A DNA stretch of 64,000 nt from Acutalibacter sp. (GCA_020025775.1 JAHHRN010000001.1:1-64000); one strand, 5' to 3'. Shown: positions 33,022 through 41,883, counted from the stretch's first letter. The notes: generated by a model not told the origin, from the letters alone. Numbers and translations are program-made.

Positions 33022-34239
33022 TCATTTTGCGTCCCCTACCTGTTCTTTAAAAATCGGCAAATAGGTTTCCTGATCGCGTACAGGACAGCCCGCCACAGTA
33101 CCGGCACGCATCATCTTGGTGCAGTTGCCGCAGGTCAGGCAGATTTTCTTGGGGTCAAGCGCGCCGGTTTCCAAATAATCCTTATAGAAATCCGGGTAGG
33201 CAAAGGTCATTCTGCCAAAGCCCAAAAGCGAGCAAGTGCCGTCATTCAAACAGCTTTCGCCGTAGGGAATGACATCCGTACCCATATAGGAAAGACCGGA
33301 AAGTACGAATTTAAGATTCGGGAAGGCTTCCTGCAATGTCTTGGTGAGTTTTTTCATACGCTGTACGCCGATTGCGCCGTCCTCCGCGCCGCCTTTGGAC
33401 GGGCGGTTGACATGGGGAATCAAATAGGGGTTGCCCATGGAGATATTGAAAAGCTCCATGCCTCTTGATGCCAAAATCGAAATGAGACGCTTGGTTTCTT
33501 TTAAATCAATTTCGCCCTCTGCATTCACGCCGAAGCCGTCCGGATAAGGAAAGCCGTCATAGGCGTTGAGACGTGTCGTGAGCATTTTATCCTTCGGCAA
33601 AACCTCACGCACGGCATCTACACAAGAAATATATAAATTGGTGCGTCCCGTGAAACAGCCGCCGAACGCGCCGCTTCTCTCGTAGCCGCTCAAAAATTCG
33701 TTGAGCAAATAGCCGTGACAGCATTTTACATCTACGCCGTCAAAGCCTGCCTGCATGGCGAGTTGTGCGGTCTTTTTATAAAGGGACGGCAGCTCCTCGC
33801 ACTCGGCATCGGTCATCACGTGATAGGGAAAATCCTCCTTGCCCACTTCGTATGCCGCGCGGCGATAAGCGACAATCGGCTCTGGTGTGCCGTGGGGCTT
33901 GCTGTATCTGCCGCTGTGGGTCATCTGTAAAATAAGGAGCGGTGCATAGCCGAATTTTTTCCTAGAAGCCGCACGCATATCGTTTAAAAGCGCCGCATAA
34001 TCCTCGACGTTATCCTCTTTTAAAAAGAGCTGTCTGGGATTGGCTCTACCGCTTTCGCAAACGGCGGTGGCTTCGAACCAGATAAGACCTGCCCCACTTT
34101 TGGCAAAACGCATATAACGGCGGCGGGTAAGCTCCCCGATGCTTCCGTCCAAAGTGCCGTCACAGCCCTCCATAGGTTCAAACACGATACGGTTCGGCAA
34201 TTCCTGCAAGCCGACCGCAAGCTTTTCCTGAACTTTCAT
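33022..34239 (-). CDS. Old yellow enzyme family NADH:flavin oxidoreductase
   Basis: A 405-residue FMN-binding TIM-barrel oxidoreductase. The early NRIVFEPMEG, DGVDVKCCHGYLLNEFLSG and the late LGFGRMTFAYPDF are family hallmarks. The C-terminal CLTCGNCTKMMRAGTVAGC resembles the iron-sulfur cysteine cluster of the 2,4-dienoyl-CoA/enoate reductase branch, although no FAD/NAD domain follows. ATG 34239 (MKVQEKL) with GGGAGGAA upstream is the probable start; the frame extends to 34281. It is divergent from an AraC-type regulator, which probably controls it, and is followed by the anchored EEP protein. Confidence 0.9.
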   Translation of the reverse strand: MKVQEKLAVGLQELPNRIVFEPMEGCDGTLDGSIGELTRRRYMRFAKSGAGLIWFEATAVCESGRANPRQLFLKEDNVEDYAALLNDMRAASRKKFGYAPLLILQMTHSGRYSKPHGTPEPIVAYRRAAYEVGKEDFPYHVMTDAECEELPSLYKKTAQLAMQAGFDGVDVKCCHGYLLNEFLSGYERSGAFGGCFTGRTNLYISCVDAVREVLPKDKMLTTRLNAYDGFPYPDGFGVNAEGEIDLKETKRLISILASRGMELFNISMGNPYLIPHVNRPSKGGAEDGAIGVQRMKKLTKTLQEAFPNLKFVLSGLSYMGTDVIPYGESCLNDGTCSLLGFGRMTFAYPDFYKDYLETGALDPKKICLTCGNCTKMMRAGTVAGCPVRDQETYLPIFKEQVGDAK

Positions 34240-34276
34240 GAAAAATTCCTCCCTGTGCTGTGCTGTTCTGCTTTTC

Positions 34277-34304
34277 ATCATACAGCATTTTTTAGCGAAT
34301 ACAA
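34277..34304 (-). promoter_or_regulatory. Promoter of the OYE gene
   Basis: On the minus strand TTGTAT (34304-34299) and TATGAT (34282-34277) are 16 bp apart, with a leader of about 35 nt. Confidence 0.6.
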
Positions 34305-34347
34305 GCCCATTTTCTGCCTTTTTACATGCATTTTTTGATATTTTCCC

Positions 34348-34376
34348 TTGTTTTTAGATGCCCTTTGTGCTATAGT
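34348..34376 (+). promoter_or_regulatory. Promoter of the AraC gene, predicted leaderless
   Basis: TTGTTT (34348-34353) and TATAGT (34371-34376) are 17 bp apart. The expected start of transcription falls at or next to the A of the ATG at 34383. No ribosome binding site is present. Confidence 0.65.
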
Positions 34377-34382
34377 CGAAGC

Positions 34383-35189
34383 ATGGAACAGTTGATTTTA
34401 GAATTTCACCAATCCCAAAGTCCCGTAACGGCGAATTTGGAAGCGGTTCATTTCCACAGCGGCTACGAATTCATTTTTGTCACGAAGGGAGAGGTTACAT
34501 TCCGCATCGACGATGCTGTGCAAACCGCTTACGCCCCTGCCGTTCTACTCTTCAACCCTTTCGAGAATCACGAAATTCTTACCGCAAAAGGCGATTACGA
34601 GCGCACGGTACTGGTCTTAAACAGCACCGTTTTGGAGCAGAAAATCTCCCCCCACCTCATCGCCATGCTCAAATGCCGACCCGTGGGTTATCGCTCAATT
34701 CTTTTCCCAAAGGCGGAAGCTATGCAGAAAATCTGCCGTCTGCTTTCGGAGCTTAGGGAAGAGCTTCTTTTGGAGGAGGCTTTTGGGGAAACCTACGTTT
34801 TAAATCTGATTTATAATCTTTTAATTGTGCTCTTTCGCAGTCAGCCGCAAAAACTGCACTACGATGCGCGCATGATGCAGATTCAGCAATATTTGGATGA
34901 ACACTACGCCGAAATCCAGAGTATTCACGAGGTTTCGGAACGCTTTTTTCTCTCAAATGCACATCTGTCGCGTGCCTTTAAGGCATACACGGGCTACACG
35001 CCGATGGATTATCTGCAAAACCTACGTTTCTTTAAGGCGCAATCGCTCCTCGTGGATTCCGATTTGCGCGTGAATGAAATCAGTAGGTGTGTCGGCTTTT
35101 TAAGTGCAAACCATTTTATTCGCCAGTTCAAAAAGAAATTCGGCATCACGCCGACGGATTTCAGAAAACAACAAAGTCCGCAGCATTAA
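34383..35189 (+). CDS. AraC family transcriptional regulator
   Basis: A 268-residue AraC/XylS regulator. An N-terminal cupin-type sensor contains HFHSGYEFIFVTKGEVTF and ALLFNPFENHEI-like VLLFNPFENHEI. The C-terminal double helix-turn-helix is about residues 170-265, with FFLSNAHLSRAFKAYTG, DYLQNLRFFKAQSLL and GFLSANHFIRQFKKKFG. The ATG at 34383 follows the -10 box by 6 nt with no binding site, so translation may begin on a leaderless message. It is divergent from the OYE gene, 143 nt away, and is its probable regulator. Confidence 0.93.
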   Translation: MEQLILEFHQSQSPVTANLEAVHFHSGYEFIFVTKGEVTFRIDDAVQTAYAPAVLLFNPFENHEILTAKGDYERTVLVLNSTVLEQKISPHLIAMLKCRPVGYRSILFPKAEAMQKICRLLSELREELLLEEAFGETYVLNLIYNLLIVLFRSQPQKLHYDARMMQIQQYLDEHYAEIQSIHEVSERFFLSNAHLSRAFKAYTGYTPMDYLQNLRFFKAQSLLVDSDLRVNEISRCVGFLSANHFIRQFKKKFGITPTDFRKQQSPQH

Positions 35190-35226
35190 CAAAAAGAGAA
35201 CCGCATAAGTGCTTTCATCGTTTCTC

Positions 35227-35255
35227 TTGCCAAGTACGTAAAAATTTGCTATGCT
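35227..35255 (+). promoter_or_regulatory. Promoter of the RlmD-type gene
   Basis: TTGCCA (35227-35232) and TATGCT (35250-35255) are 17 bp apart, about 45 nt before the TTG start. Confidence 0.7.
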
Positions 35256-35304
35256 AAAGGATAGTAATTTTACGCTTATACCAGTACCAAAAGGGTGATT
35301 TTTT

Positions 35305-36453
35305 TTGCAAAGCAAACACGGTTGTCCCGTTGCAAAGCGTTGCGGCGGATGCCAATTACAAAACCTAACCTATGCAGAACAGCTTCGCTATAAGCAGGCA
35401 AAATGTATTCGCCTGCTCGGCAAGTTCTGCAAAATCAGCCCAATTATCGGGATGGAAGAACCTTACCATTATAGAAACAAGGTACAGGCGGCTTTTACGC
35501 AGGATCGCCGCGGCAATATTATTTCGGGTGTCTATCAAGCCGCTTCGCACAAAATCGTGCCCGTAGAGGACTGTATGACCGAGGACAAGACCGCCGACGA
35601 AATCATCGGCACGGTGCGAAAGCTCTTAAAAAGCTTTAAATTAAAGCCCTATAATCCCGACACAAGGCAGGGCTTTTTGCGCCACGTACTCGTAAAGCGC
35701 GGTTTTAAAAGCGGCCAAATCATGGTCGTTCTGGTCACGGGAACGAGAGAATTTCCGAAGCGCCGTTCCTTTGTGAATGCCTTATTGCAGGCGCACCCCG
35801 AGATTACCACGATTTTGCAGAATATCAACAATCGCCGCACGAGCATGGTGCTCGGAAATGAAGAAATCGTGCTTTACGGCGACGGCAAAATTGAAGAAGA
35901 GCTTTGCGGTCTGCATTTTCGCATTTCGGCAAAGGCATTTTACCAAATCAACCCCACGCAGACCGAGGTGCTTTATAAAAAAGCCTTGGAATTTGCAAAC
36001 CTTACCGGCAAAGAAACCGTGCTCGATGCCTATTGCGGCACGGGTACGATCGGACTTTTCGCCGCAAAGGATGCCGAATTTGTTGTCGGTGTGGAATTAA
36101 ACGGCGACGCCGTACAGGATGCGCGCGAAAACGCCAAGCGCAATCAAATCAAAAATATTCGCTTTGTCAAAGCGGATGCCGGAGAGTTTATGGTCGAGGC
36201 CGCAAGAAGCGGCGAGAGTGTGGATGTCGTGCTCATGGACCCGCCGCGCGCTGGCAGTGACAAAGCCTTTCTCTCCTCACTTTTAACCCTCGCGCCGAAA
36301 AAGGTTGTCTACATTTCCTGCAACCCCGAAACGCAGGCTCGTGACCTTTTCTTCCTCACCAAAAACGGCTACACCGTCAAAAAAATCCAACCCGTCGACA
36401 TGTTCCCGCATACCAATCATGTGGAGACGGTAGCCCTGCTTTTAAAGAAATAA
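35305..36453 (+). CDS. rlmD: 23S rRNA (uracil-C5)-methyltransferase, RlmD/RumA type
   Basis: A 382-residue SAM-dependent RNA m5U methyltransferase. The iron-sulfur ligands C7, C13, C16 and C90 are present (HGCPVAKRCGGCQ, VEDCMTE). The SAM motif is LDAYCGTGTIGLFA, DPPRAG is motif IV, and the catalytic Cys is in YISCNPETQARDL. The N-terminal TRAM domain found in RumA is missing, as in several short Firmicute homologues. Translation starts at TTG 35305, with AAAAGGGTGA upstream. It is a single-gene unit. Whether it acts at U1939, U747 or both cannot be told from this sequence. Confidence 0.93.
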   Translation: MQSKHGCPVAKRCGGCQLQNLTYAEQLRYKQAKCIRLLGKFCKISPIIGMEEPYHYRNKVQAAFTQDRRGNIISGVYQAASHKIVPVEDCMTEDKTADEIIGTVRKLLKSFKLKPYNPDTRQGFLRHVLVKRGFKSGQIMVVLVTGTREFPKRRSFVNALLQAHPEITTILQNINNRRTSMVLGNEEIVLYGDGKIEEELCGLHFRISAKAFYQINPTQTEVLYKKALEFANLTGKETVLDAYCGTGTIGLFAAKDAEFVVGVELNGDAVQDARENAKRNQIKNIRFVKADAGEFMVEAARSGESVDVVLMDPPRAGSDKAFLSSLLTLAPKKVVYISCNPETQARDLFFLTKNGYTVKKIQPVDMFPHTNHVETVALLLKK

Positions 36454-36540
36454 CCTATAAGTAAAACACCACATTGTTTCTGTGCATTTTTGTAAAGAAC
36501 ATGCTATACTGGGAAAAACAAATAAAATCGGAGGGTCATT

Positions 36541-37026
36541 ATGGCGATTGAAAAGGTTCGTGCCTATTTTGAGCAATTTGATTTAGCAGATAAAATTTTA
36601 GAATTTGAGGTTTCTTCCGCGACCGTGGAGCTTGCGGCGATTGCCCTCGGTGTAGAGGGTGCTCGCATTGCGAAAACACTGAGCTTTTTGGTCGATGACG
36701 AACCGATTCTCATTGTAGCCGCAGGCGATACCAAGATTAACAACAGCGCCTACAAACATTACTTTAAGGCGAAAGCCAAAATGCTCACCTACGAGCAGGT
36801 GCACGACTTCATCGGTCATGATGTCGGCGGCGTTTGCCCCTTTGCCCTGCCCCAAAATGTTAAGGTCTATTTAGATGTTTCTCTGCAGCGCTTTCAAACG
36901 GTTTTCCCCGCAGCTGGCAGCAGCAACAGTGCCATTGAATTAACCCCGCAGGAGCTGGAAGCCTATGCTTCTAACTTTGTGGCATGGGTAGATGTGTGCA
37001 AGGGCTGGCAGGAAGAAGCAGAATAA
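36541..37026 (+). CDS. YbaK/EbsC-type aminoacyl-tRNA deacylase
   Basis: A 161-residue member of the YbaK/ProX editing family, which removes misacylated amino acids from tRNA (commonly Cys or Ala from tRNA-Pro). The key lysine is in ARIAKTLSFLV. GHDVGGVCPFALP and the closing GSSNSAIELTPQEL are typical. It has an extended -10 (TGCTATACT at 36502-36510) and AATCGGAGGG before ATG 36541. A bidirectional terminator follows. Confidence 0.92.
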   Translation: MAIEKVRAYFEQFDLADKILEFEVSSATVELAAIALGVEGARIAKTLSFLVDDEPILIVAAGDTKINNSAYKHYFKAKAKMLTYEQVHDFIGHDVGGVCPFALPQNVKVYLDVSLQRFQTVFPAAGSSNSAIELTPQELEAYASNFVAWVDVCKGWQEEAE

Positions 37027-37049
37027 ACAAAGCCTGTATAATAGCATCA

Positions 37050-37084
37050 AAAAAGGACTACACCTTTCGGGTGCAGTCCTTTTC
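37050..37084. terminator. Bidirectional terminator
   Basis: AAAAAGGACT and AGTCCTTTT flank an inner CACC/GGTG stem with a TTTC loop, between convergent genes. Confidence 0.9.
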
Positions 37085-37098
37085 TTTTTATGTTCTGT

Positions 37099-37953
37099 TT
37101 ATTTCATTTCCGAGCGCTTGCGGAAGCGGTTTGGAGAAACGCCGGCATTCGAGGTGAAGAAGTAAATAAAATTGGATTCACTGTTAAAGCCGATTCGAAA
37201 TGCAATCTGCTCCACGCTCCAGTTGGTTTCGGTCAAATACTGCTTTGCCGCCTCGAGACGCGCCGAAAGCACATATTCATAAGGCGACATTTCCGTTTCC
37301 TCTTTAAAGACACGCGAAAAATGCGAGGGGCTCATATGCACCTGCCGCGCAATATCCTTAACGCGCAGGGGCATCTGCAGATTTTCACGGATATAGGCTT
37401 CGGCATTGTGCACCGAGGATTCATAATCTTTTATCTTTTTTCGGTGTTTCACCGGCAGGGTGGCACATTCCATTAATAGCGCATAGATTTTCAGAGACAG
37501 CTCGGTTTCCGGCAGTTCTTTTTTCTGGCTCACGGCGTTAAAAATCTCTTTTAAGAGCCGTTTGATTCGTTTCGGATTCTGCGGTTTTAAGGGGTTCCCT
37601 ACCCGTTCTTCTATACAGCGATACAGGCTGTCGGCTTCTTTGCCGCCGAACTGCAACCATAACGCATCGAAAGAGGAGGACGTACCGAAATGTTTTTCAC
37701 TATCTGCCGGCAGTAAAAAGACCGTTCCGGCTTTCAGCGTAGGCTGTCCTTTGACGGAAAAAAGAGTCAATTCGCCCTTTAAAAGATAGCCGAAAATATA
37801 GCCGTCGTACACCGGATTCCATTGTCTGGAGCTATCCTCACAGGTGAAGCGACCGACACTGTAGGGGCAGAGAAAATACGCCTGTGCTTGCGCCGATGGA
37901 GTATAAAAAAAGCGTTCTAAGGTGCTTTTGCTTTCCGGCACATCGTATTTCAT
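37099..37953 (-). CDS. AraC family transcriptional regulator
   Basis: A 284-residue AraC-type regulator. The cupin sensor (GYIFGYLLKGELTL, LPADSEKHFG) is followed by a double helix-turn-helix: RVKDIARQVHMSPSHFSRVF, SPYEYVLSARLEAAKQYL and IAFRIGFNSESNFIYFF. ATG 37953 has GGGGTGA upstream and a perfect promoter at 37989-38017. It is divergent from the DUF4838 gene, which it probably regulates. Confidence 0.93.
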   Translation of the reverse strand: MKYDVPESKSTLERFFYTPSAQAQAYFLCPYSVGRFTCEDSSRQWNPVYDGYIFGYLLKGELTLFSVKGQPTLKAGTVFLLPADSEKHFGTSSSFDALWLQFGGKEADSLYRCIEERVGNPLKPQNPKRIKRLLKEIFNAVSQKKELPETELSLKIYALLMECATLPVKHRKKIKDYESSVHNAEAYIRENLQMPLRVKDIARQVHMSPSHFSRVFKEETEMSPYEYVLSARLEAAKQYLTETNWSVEQIAFRIGFNSESNFIYFFTSNAGVSPNRFRKRSEMK

Positions 37954-37988
37954 TTTTTCACCCCGTTCTTCGTTTGATTCTTCTGAGC

Positions 37989-38017
37989 ATTATAGTATAG
38001 ACTTTCTCCGTTGTCAA
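37989..38017 (-). promoter_or_regulatory. Consensus promoter of the AraC gene
   Basis: On the minus strand TTGACA (38017-38012) and TATAAT (37994-37989) are 17 bp apart. Confidence 0.92.
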
Positions 38018-38204
38018 ATTTCCGTTTTTCCTGTTTGTGCCGTTTATAGTTGCTTTTCTAAAGAACTTGCGTGCTTTTAGAAACAATTCGAAGGCAATAT
38101 CCTTTATAATAAGAACCATACCACCAAGTTTCCTGCGCTGTAGCTATTTGCGTCTTTGGATTTTTCACAATACTTTTATACAATACCTCCTATATCGCAG
38201 GAAA

Positions 38205-38240
38205 CAAAAAAAGGGCTGCCCCCGTTTGGCAGTCTTTTTT
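38205..38240 (+). terminator. Terminator-like hairpin upstream of the DUF4838 gene
   Basis: AAGGGCTGCC and GGCAGTCTT pair, followed by TTTT, 43 nt before the ATG at 38283. No gene ends here on the plus strand, so this is either an attenuator or the end of a short RNA. In 38018-38204 I see a TATAAT at 38105-38110 without a good -35 and no supported coding region. Confidence 0.6.
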
Positions 38241-38282
38241 CTTATCCGAATATTGTTTTCATTTCAATAAAGGGGATTTCCT

Positions 38283-40004
38283 ATGAAAAAGCAAACCACA
38301 GGCACCCTGCATCTAACTGCCGCCGTGTCGTCGTTTCAAGAAGAAAATATCCGTAAGGCCTTAAGAGTGCCCAAGGCCATTATGCTTTTAAAGCATGGCA
38401 AAACCGATTATAAAATTGTTTCTTCCGACGCGCCGCCCGTTCGGGAAGCCGCCGTCTACCTCGTTTCGGTTTTAAATCAAATGGCGCAAAGAGAAGCATT
38501 TGCTTTAGACTCGGATGCCCCGAAGGCACACAGCATCTATATAGAAACGAAGCCCGATTTTGATGGCATTACCGATGACGGCTACACGATTTACACAAAA
38601 GACGGCGATATTTATATTCACGGCATTTGTGACGGTGGCACGGCAAACGGCGTGTACCGCTTCATGGAGGACTGCCTGCAATGTATGTTTGTGCGCCACG
38701 ATTATGACTATATCCCCAAAACCGACACCGTCTATTTAGACGAACTACAGATATGCAACAATCCCGATTTTGCATGGCGGTATCAGCACCAATACGAAGC
38801 CGACCAAACCGATTGGCACAAGCGTCTGCTTTGCAACGGCTGTAACGATAAGGCGTGGGGCAGTACCTGTCACACCGTGTTTGACTATGTGGACCCCAAG
38901 CTTTATTTTGAAACGCATCCCGAATATTTCAGTCTGCGCTTCGGAAAGCGAGTGCCCGACCAGCTCTGCCTTTCGAGCGAAGAAATCTATCCCATCATCA
39001 GCGAAAGCCTGAACCGCATGATTGCAGGCAATCCCGAGGCACTGTATTGGGATTTCAGCATTATGGATAACCTGCACTACTGCCAGTGCAAGGCGTGCCG
39101 CAGGCTCTATCGGCAATACGGCAAATCGGGCAGTCTGTTTTTGATTCTCAATCGTCTTGCCAAAGAGCATCCCGACAAAATTCTTTCGACCCTTGCCTAC
39201 ACCTACAACGAGCGTCCGCCGAAGCATTTAAAGATAGAGCCGAATATCAACATCTCGCTTGCCCCCATTAAATCCGGGCAGAAATACAGTTTTCCCTTAA
39301 AAGGCAGCCGCAAGGCGAGAAAGACAAACCGCCTAATTTCGGATTGGAGCGAGCACGTGCAAAGGCTCTATATTTGGGATTATGTGGTCAACTTTAAGCA
39401 TATTCTGCTCCCCTACCCGAACTTCGATGTGCAAAAAGATAATCTCGAATTTTACAAAGCCCACAAGGTGAAATCCGTCTTTCATCAGGGTATGCGCGAA
39501 AAGGGCTGTGAGCTTGCCTGTCTGCGTACCTATGTCATGGCAAAACAGCTCTTTGATATAGACACCGATATAAATGGGCTGCTGGCAAAATATCTGGTCG
39601 TGACCTATGGGAAGGCGGCACCCTATGTCGCTGAGTACTTGGAAACTGCCAACCGTTTGATGAAAGAAAAGGCTAAGGATTTGGATTTATATGACAATCC
39701 GCAGCAGCACCGCTTCGATTATCTTTCCGCAAGTGCCATTCAAAGCTATCTTCATTGCCTCGAAAAAGCCTTCGCCGCCGAAAAAGGAAACGAAGCCATC
39801 GAAGCACGCTTAGAGGAAATCGAAATCGGGCTTTTGTATGCGAAATTCAATGAAGTTTCTCGCGATACGGCAGGGAAGCAAAAAGCCTTTGCCGCTTTTA
39901 AAGAGCTGGTGCAAAAGCATGGCATCACACATTACAACGAGTGGGGCAAACCCTCGCTTTCCGCGCTTTTGCAAAACAGCTTTAAAGACAGAAAATTCTT
40001 TTAA
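38283..40004 (+). CDS. DUF4838-type putative glycosidase
   Basis: A 573-residue cytoplasmic protein of the DUF4838 group, related in layout to GH67/GH20 enzymes: a small N-terminal alpha/beta domain (residues about 35-150) with DGYTIYTKDGDIYIHGICDG and GTANGVYRFMEDCLQCMF, then a TIM-barrel part (ALYWDFSIMDNLHYCQCKAC, ISLAPI, LYIWDYVVNF). The CxC-x2-C (CQCKAC) is usual for the group. GVYRFMEDxLGxxxF-like wording recalls alpha-glucuronidases, but the catalytic activity is not established. The ATG has AAAGGGG upstream. It is probably controlled by the divergent AraC regulator and by a terminator-like hairpin in its leader. Confidence 0.82.
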   Translation: MKKQTTGTLHLTAAVSSFQEENIRKALRVPKAIMLLKHGKTDYKIVSSDAPPVREAAVYLVSVLNQMAQREAFALDSDAPKAHSIYIETKPDFDGITDDGYTIYTKDGDIYIHGICDGGTANGVYRFMEDCLQCMFVRHDYDYIPKTDTVYLDELQICNNPDFAWRYQHQYEADQTDWHKRLLCNGCNDKAWGSTCHTVFDYVDPKLYFETHPEYFSLRFGKRVPDQLCLSSEEIYPIISESLNRMIAGNPEALYWDFSIMDNLHYCQCKACRRLYRQYGKSGSLFLILNRLAKEHPDKILSTLAYTYNERPPKHLKIEPNINISLAPIKSGQKYSFPLKGSRKARKTNRLISDWSEHVQRLYIWDYVVNFKHILLPYPNFDVQKDNLEFYKAHKVKSVFHQGMREKGCELACLRTYVMAKQLFDIDTDINGLLAKYLVVTYGKAAPYVAEYLETANRLMKEKAKDLDLYDNPQQHRFDYLSASAIQSYLHCLEKAFAAEKGNEAIEARLEEIEIGLLYAKFNEVSRDTAGKQKAFAAFKELVQKHGITHYNEWGKPSLSALLQNSFKDRKFF

Positions 40005-40040
40005 AAAAGGGCTGCCTTCGGGCGGTCCTTTCTGTTTTTT
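40003..40040 (+). terminator. Terminator of the DUF4838 gene
   Basis: AAAAAGGGCTGCC and GGCGGTCCTTT pair around TTCG, followed by CTGTTTTTT. Confidence 0.88.
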
Positions 40041-40079
40041 ACCGTAATCGGCATCTTTATAAAAAAGCAAAAATTTTTC

Positions 40080-40108
40080 TTACAAATTCTCCCTTTTTGT
40101 GTTATAAT
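40080..40108 (+). promoter_or_regulatory. Promoter of the SufC/SufB pair
   Basis: TTACAA (40080-40085) and TATAAT (40103-40108) are 17 bp apart. The resulting leader is about 90 nt and contains a hairpin at 40149-40180. Confidence 0.8.
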
Positions 40109-40148
40109 AAAGAAATGTAGTTTTCTATATTCTAATGTAGACAAAATC

Positions 40149-40180
40149 GCTCCGTCCCCGTAAGAAAGAGGATGCGGAGC
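40149..40180 (+). promoter_or_regulatory. Leader hairpin before sufC
   Basis: GCTCCG and CGGAGC pair, extended by TCC/GGA past a two-base bulge, with an A-rich loop. It has no T run, ends 27 nt before the GTG start and leaves the AAGGGAGG binding site free. Confidence 0.45.
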
Positions 40181-40207
40181 CTTTACAGCTAAAGGGAGGA
40201 AAATTTA

Positions 40208-40939
40208 GTGCTTACGTTAGAGAACATCCGCTGGACAACCCCGGACGGATCCGAAATTTTAAAATCTATTGATTTGAACATTGAAAGCGGCAAGCTTGTT
40301 GTAATTACCGGCCCGAATGGCGGCGGCAAAACCACACTCGCCCGCATCATTGCAGGTATTGAAATGCCGAGCGAAGGCAAGATTACCTTAAATGGTGAAG
40401 ATATAACCGACTTAGACGTTACCGAGCGTGCCAGAAAGGGCATCAGCTTTGCGTTTCAGCAGCCCGTGCGCTTCAAGGGCATCACGGTAAAGAAGCTTTT
40501 GGAAATTGCTTCCAACGAACAACTCGGTCATGACAAGCTTTGCAAAATTTTAAGCAGTGTCGGTCTTTGCGCGCAGGATTATCTCCACCGCGAAATCGAC
40601 GCCACCCTTTCCGGCGGCGAAATCAAGAGAATCGAAATCGCCTCTGTTTTGGCAAGAGATTCCGAAATCTCCGTGTTCGATGAGCCGGAAGCCGGCATCG
40701 ACCTTTGGAGCTTTAAAAACTTAATCGAAGTGTTCCAAAACATTCATAAGGAGCACAAGGGCACGCTCATCATTATTTCGCATCAGGAGCGTATTTTGCG
40801 TATTGCTGATGAAATCGTGCTTGTTTCCGACGGTCAGGTTAAGGACCACGGCGACGCTGAAACCATGCTTCAAAAATTACTGCGCGGTCACGAGGTTGTT
40901 CCCGCTTGCCACAGACAGGAGGAGCTCTTAAATGGCTGA
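40208..40939 (+). CDS. sufC: SufC-type Fe-S assembly ATPase (SMS system SmsC)
   Basis: A 243-residue ABC-type ATPase of the SufC family. Walker A is GPNGGGKTT, the signature is LSGGEIKRIEIA, Walker B is SVFDEPEAGID and the H-loop is IIISHQ. AFQQPVRFKGITV is the Q-loop region typical of SufC. Translation starts at GTG 40208, with AAGGGAGG upstream. It overlaps the next gene by 8 nt. No SufS, SufU or SufD gene follows. This matches the two-gene SUF-like minimal system described in anaerobes, which works with SmsB to build Fe-S clusters. Confidence 0.9.
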   Translation: MLTLENIRWTTPDGSEILKSIDLNIESGKLVVITGPNGGGKTTLARIIAGIEMPSEGKITLNGEDITDLDVTERARKGISFAFQQPVRFKGITVKKLLEIASNEQLGHDKLCKILSSVGLCAQDYLHREIDATLSGGEIKRIEIASVLARDSEISVFDEPEAGIDLWSFKNLIEVFQNIHKEHKGTLIIISHQERILRIADEIVLVSDGQVKDHGDAETMLQKLLRGHEVVPACHRQEELLNG

Positions 40940-41861
40940 CAACATCAATTCCATTACCAAACAATTACTCGAGCTGGTAGCACCGTTCAAAGAGAACTTT
41001 AAGGGTGCTTACAGCGTACGTCAAGACGGTGCTTGTGCCCAGTTAAAATCCACGGAGCATGTACAGCTCATCCCGAAAAAGGACAAGCCGGGTCTCGACA
41101 TTCATATTCTGCCGAACACCTTAAACGAAACCGTTTATATTCCCGCCTGCGTAACCAAAGGCGACATTGACGATTTGGTTTATAACGATTTTTATATTGG
41201 CGAAAACGCCTTTGTCACCATTGTGGCAGGGTGCGGCGTTCACACCGATGACGGGCATGACGTCCGCCACAACGGCATCCACTTTTTCCACCTTGCAAAA
41301 GGTGCACACGTGGTTTACGAAGAAAATCACGTCGGCACAGGCGAGGGCAGCGGCGATCGCTCGATTGACCCCGTGACCGAGGTTGAAATGGAAGAAAACG
41401 CCTACCTCGAAATGAACACCTACCAAATCGGCGGTGTCGACAAGGCAGACCGCAAGACAAAAATCAAGGCAGGCAAAGGCGCACGCCTTGTGATTAACGA
41501 ACGCATTCTCACGAACAACGAGCAGGAAGCCAAGTCCGTGATTTATGTAGAATTAAACGGTGAAGGCAGTAAGGCAGACATCGTTTCACATTCCATTGCC
41601 AAGGACAAATCCTTCCAGCTTTATGATTCCACCATCGTGGGCAACGCCCCCTGCAAGGGACACACCGAGTGTGACTCCATTATCGACGGCGACGCTGTGA
41701 TTGATGCGATTCCCCGTCTTTATGCGAAGCACCGCGATGCCGAATTAATTCACGAAGCCGCTATCGGCAAAATCGCCGGTGAACAGCTTTTAAAGCTTCG
41801 TACCCTCGGCTTAACCGAAGAGGAAGCCGAAGCGCAGATTATCGAAGGCTTCTTAGCTTAA
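40932..41861 (+). CDS. SufB/SufD-family scaffold (SMS system SmsB)
   Basis: A 309-residue SufBD-core protein. The beta-helix region runs through VTIVAGCGVHTDDGHDVRHN, GAHVVYEENHVG and AYLEMNTYQIGGVDKADRKT. The C-terminal part is ECDSIIDGDAVIDAIPRLYA and AELIHEAAIGKIAGEQLLKL, the normal SufB end. It lacks the long N-terminal domain of classical SufB (about 470 residues). C110 (VAGCGV) and the later PCKGHTEC region could supply cluster ligands. The start is inside the end of sufC with AGGAGG upstream, so the two are translated together. Confidence 0.9.
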   Translation: MADNINSITKQLLELVAPFKENFKGAYSVRQDGACAQLKSTEHVQLIPKKDKPGLDIHILPNTLNETVYIPACVTKGDIDDLVYNDFYIGENAFVTIVAGCGVHTDDGHDVRHNGIHFFHLAKGAHVVYEENHVGTGEGSGDRSIDPVTEVEMEENAYLEMNTYQIGGVDKADRKTKIKAGKGARLVINERILTNNEQEAKSVIYVELNGEGSKADIVSHSIAKDKSFQLYDSTIVGNAPCKGHTECDSIIDGDAVIDAIPRLYAKHRDAELIHEAAIGKIAGEQLLKLRTLGLTEEEAEAQIIEGFLA

Positions 41862-41883
41862 GAAAAATTTTATGAAATACACC

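Noticed and set aside
38037..38270. 77-residue frame before the DUF4838 gene
   Set aside because: It crosses the terminator-like hairpin, lacks a binding site and is rich in aromatic shadow residues.
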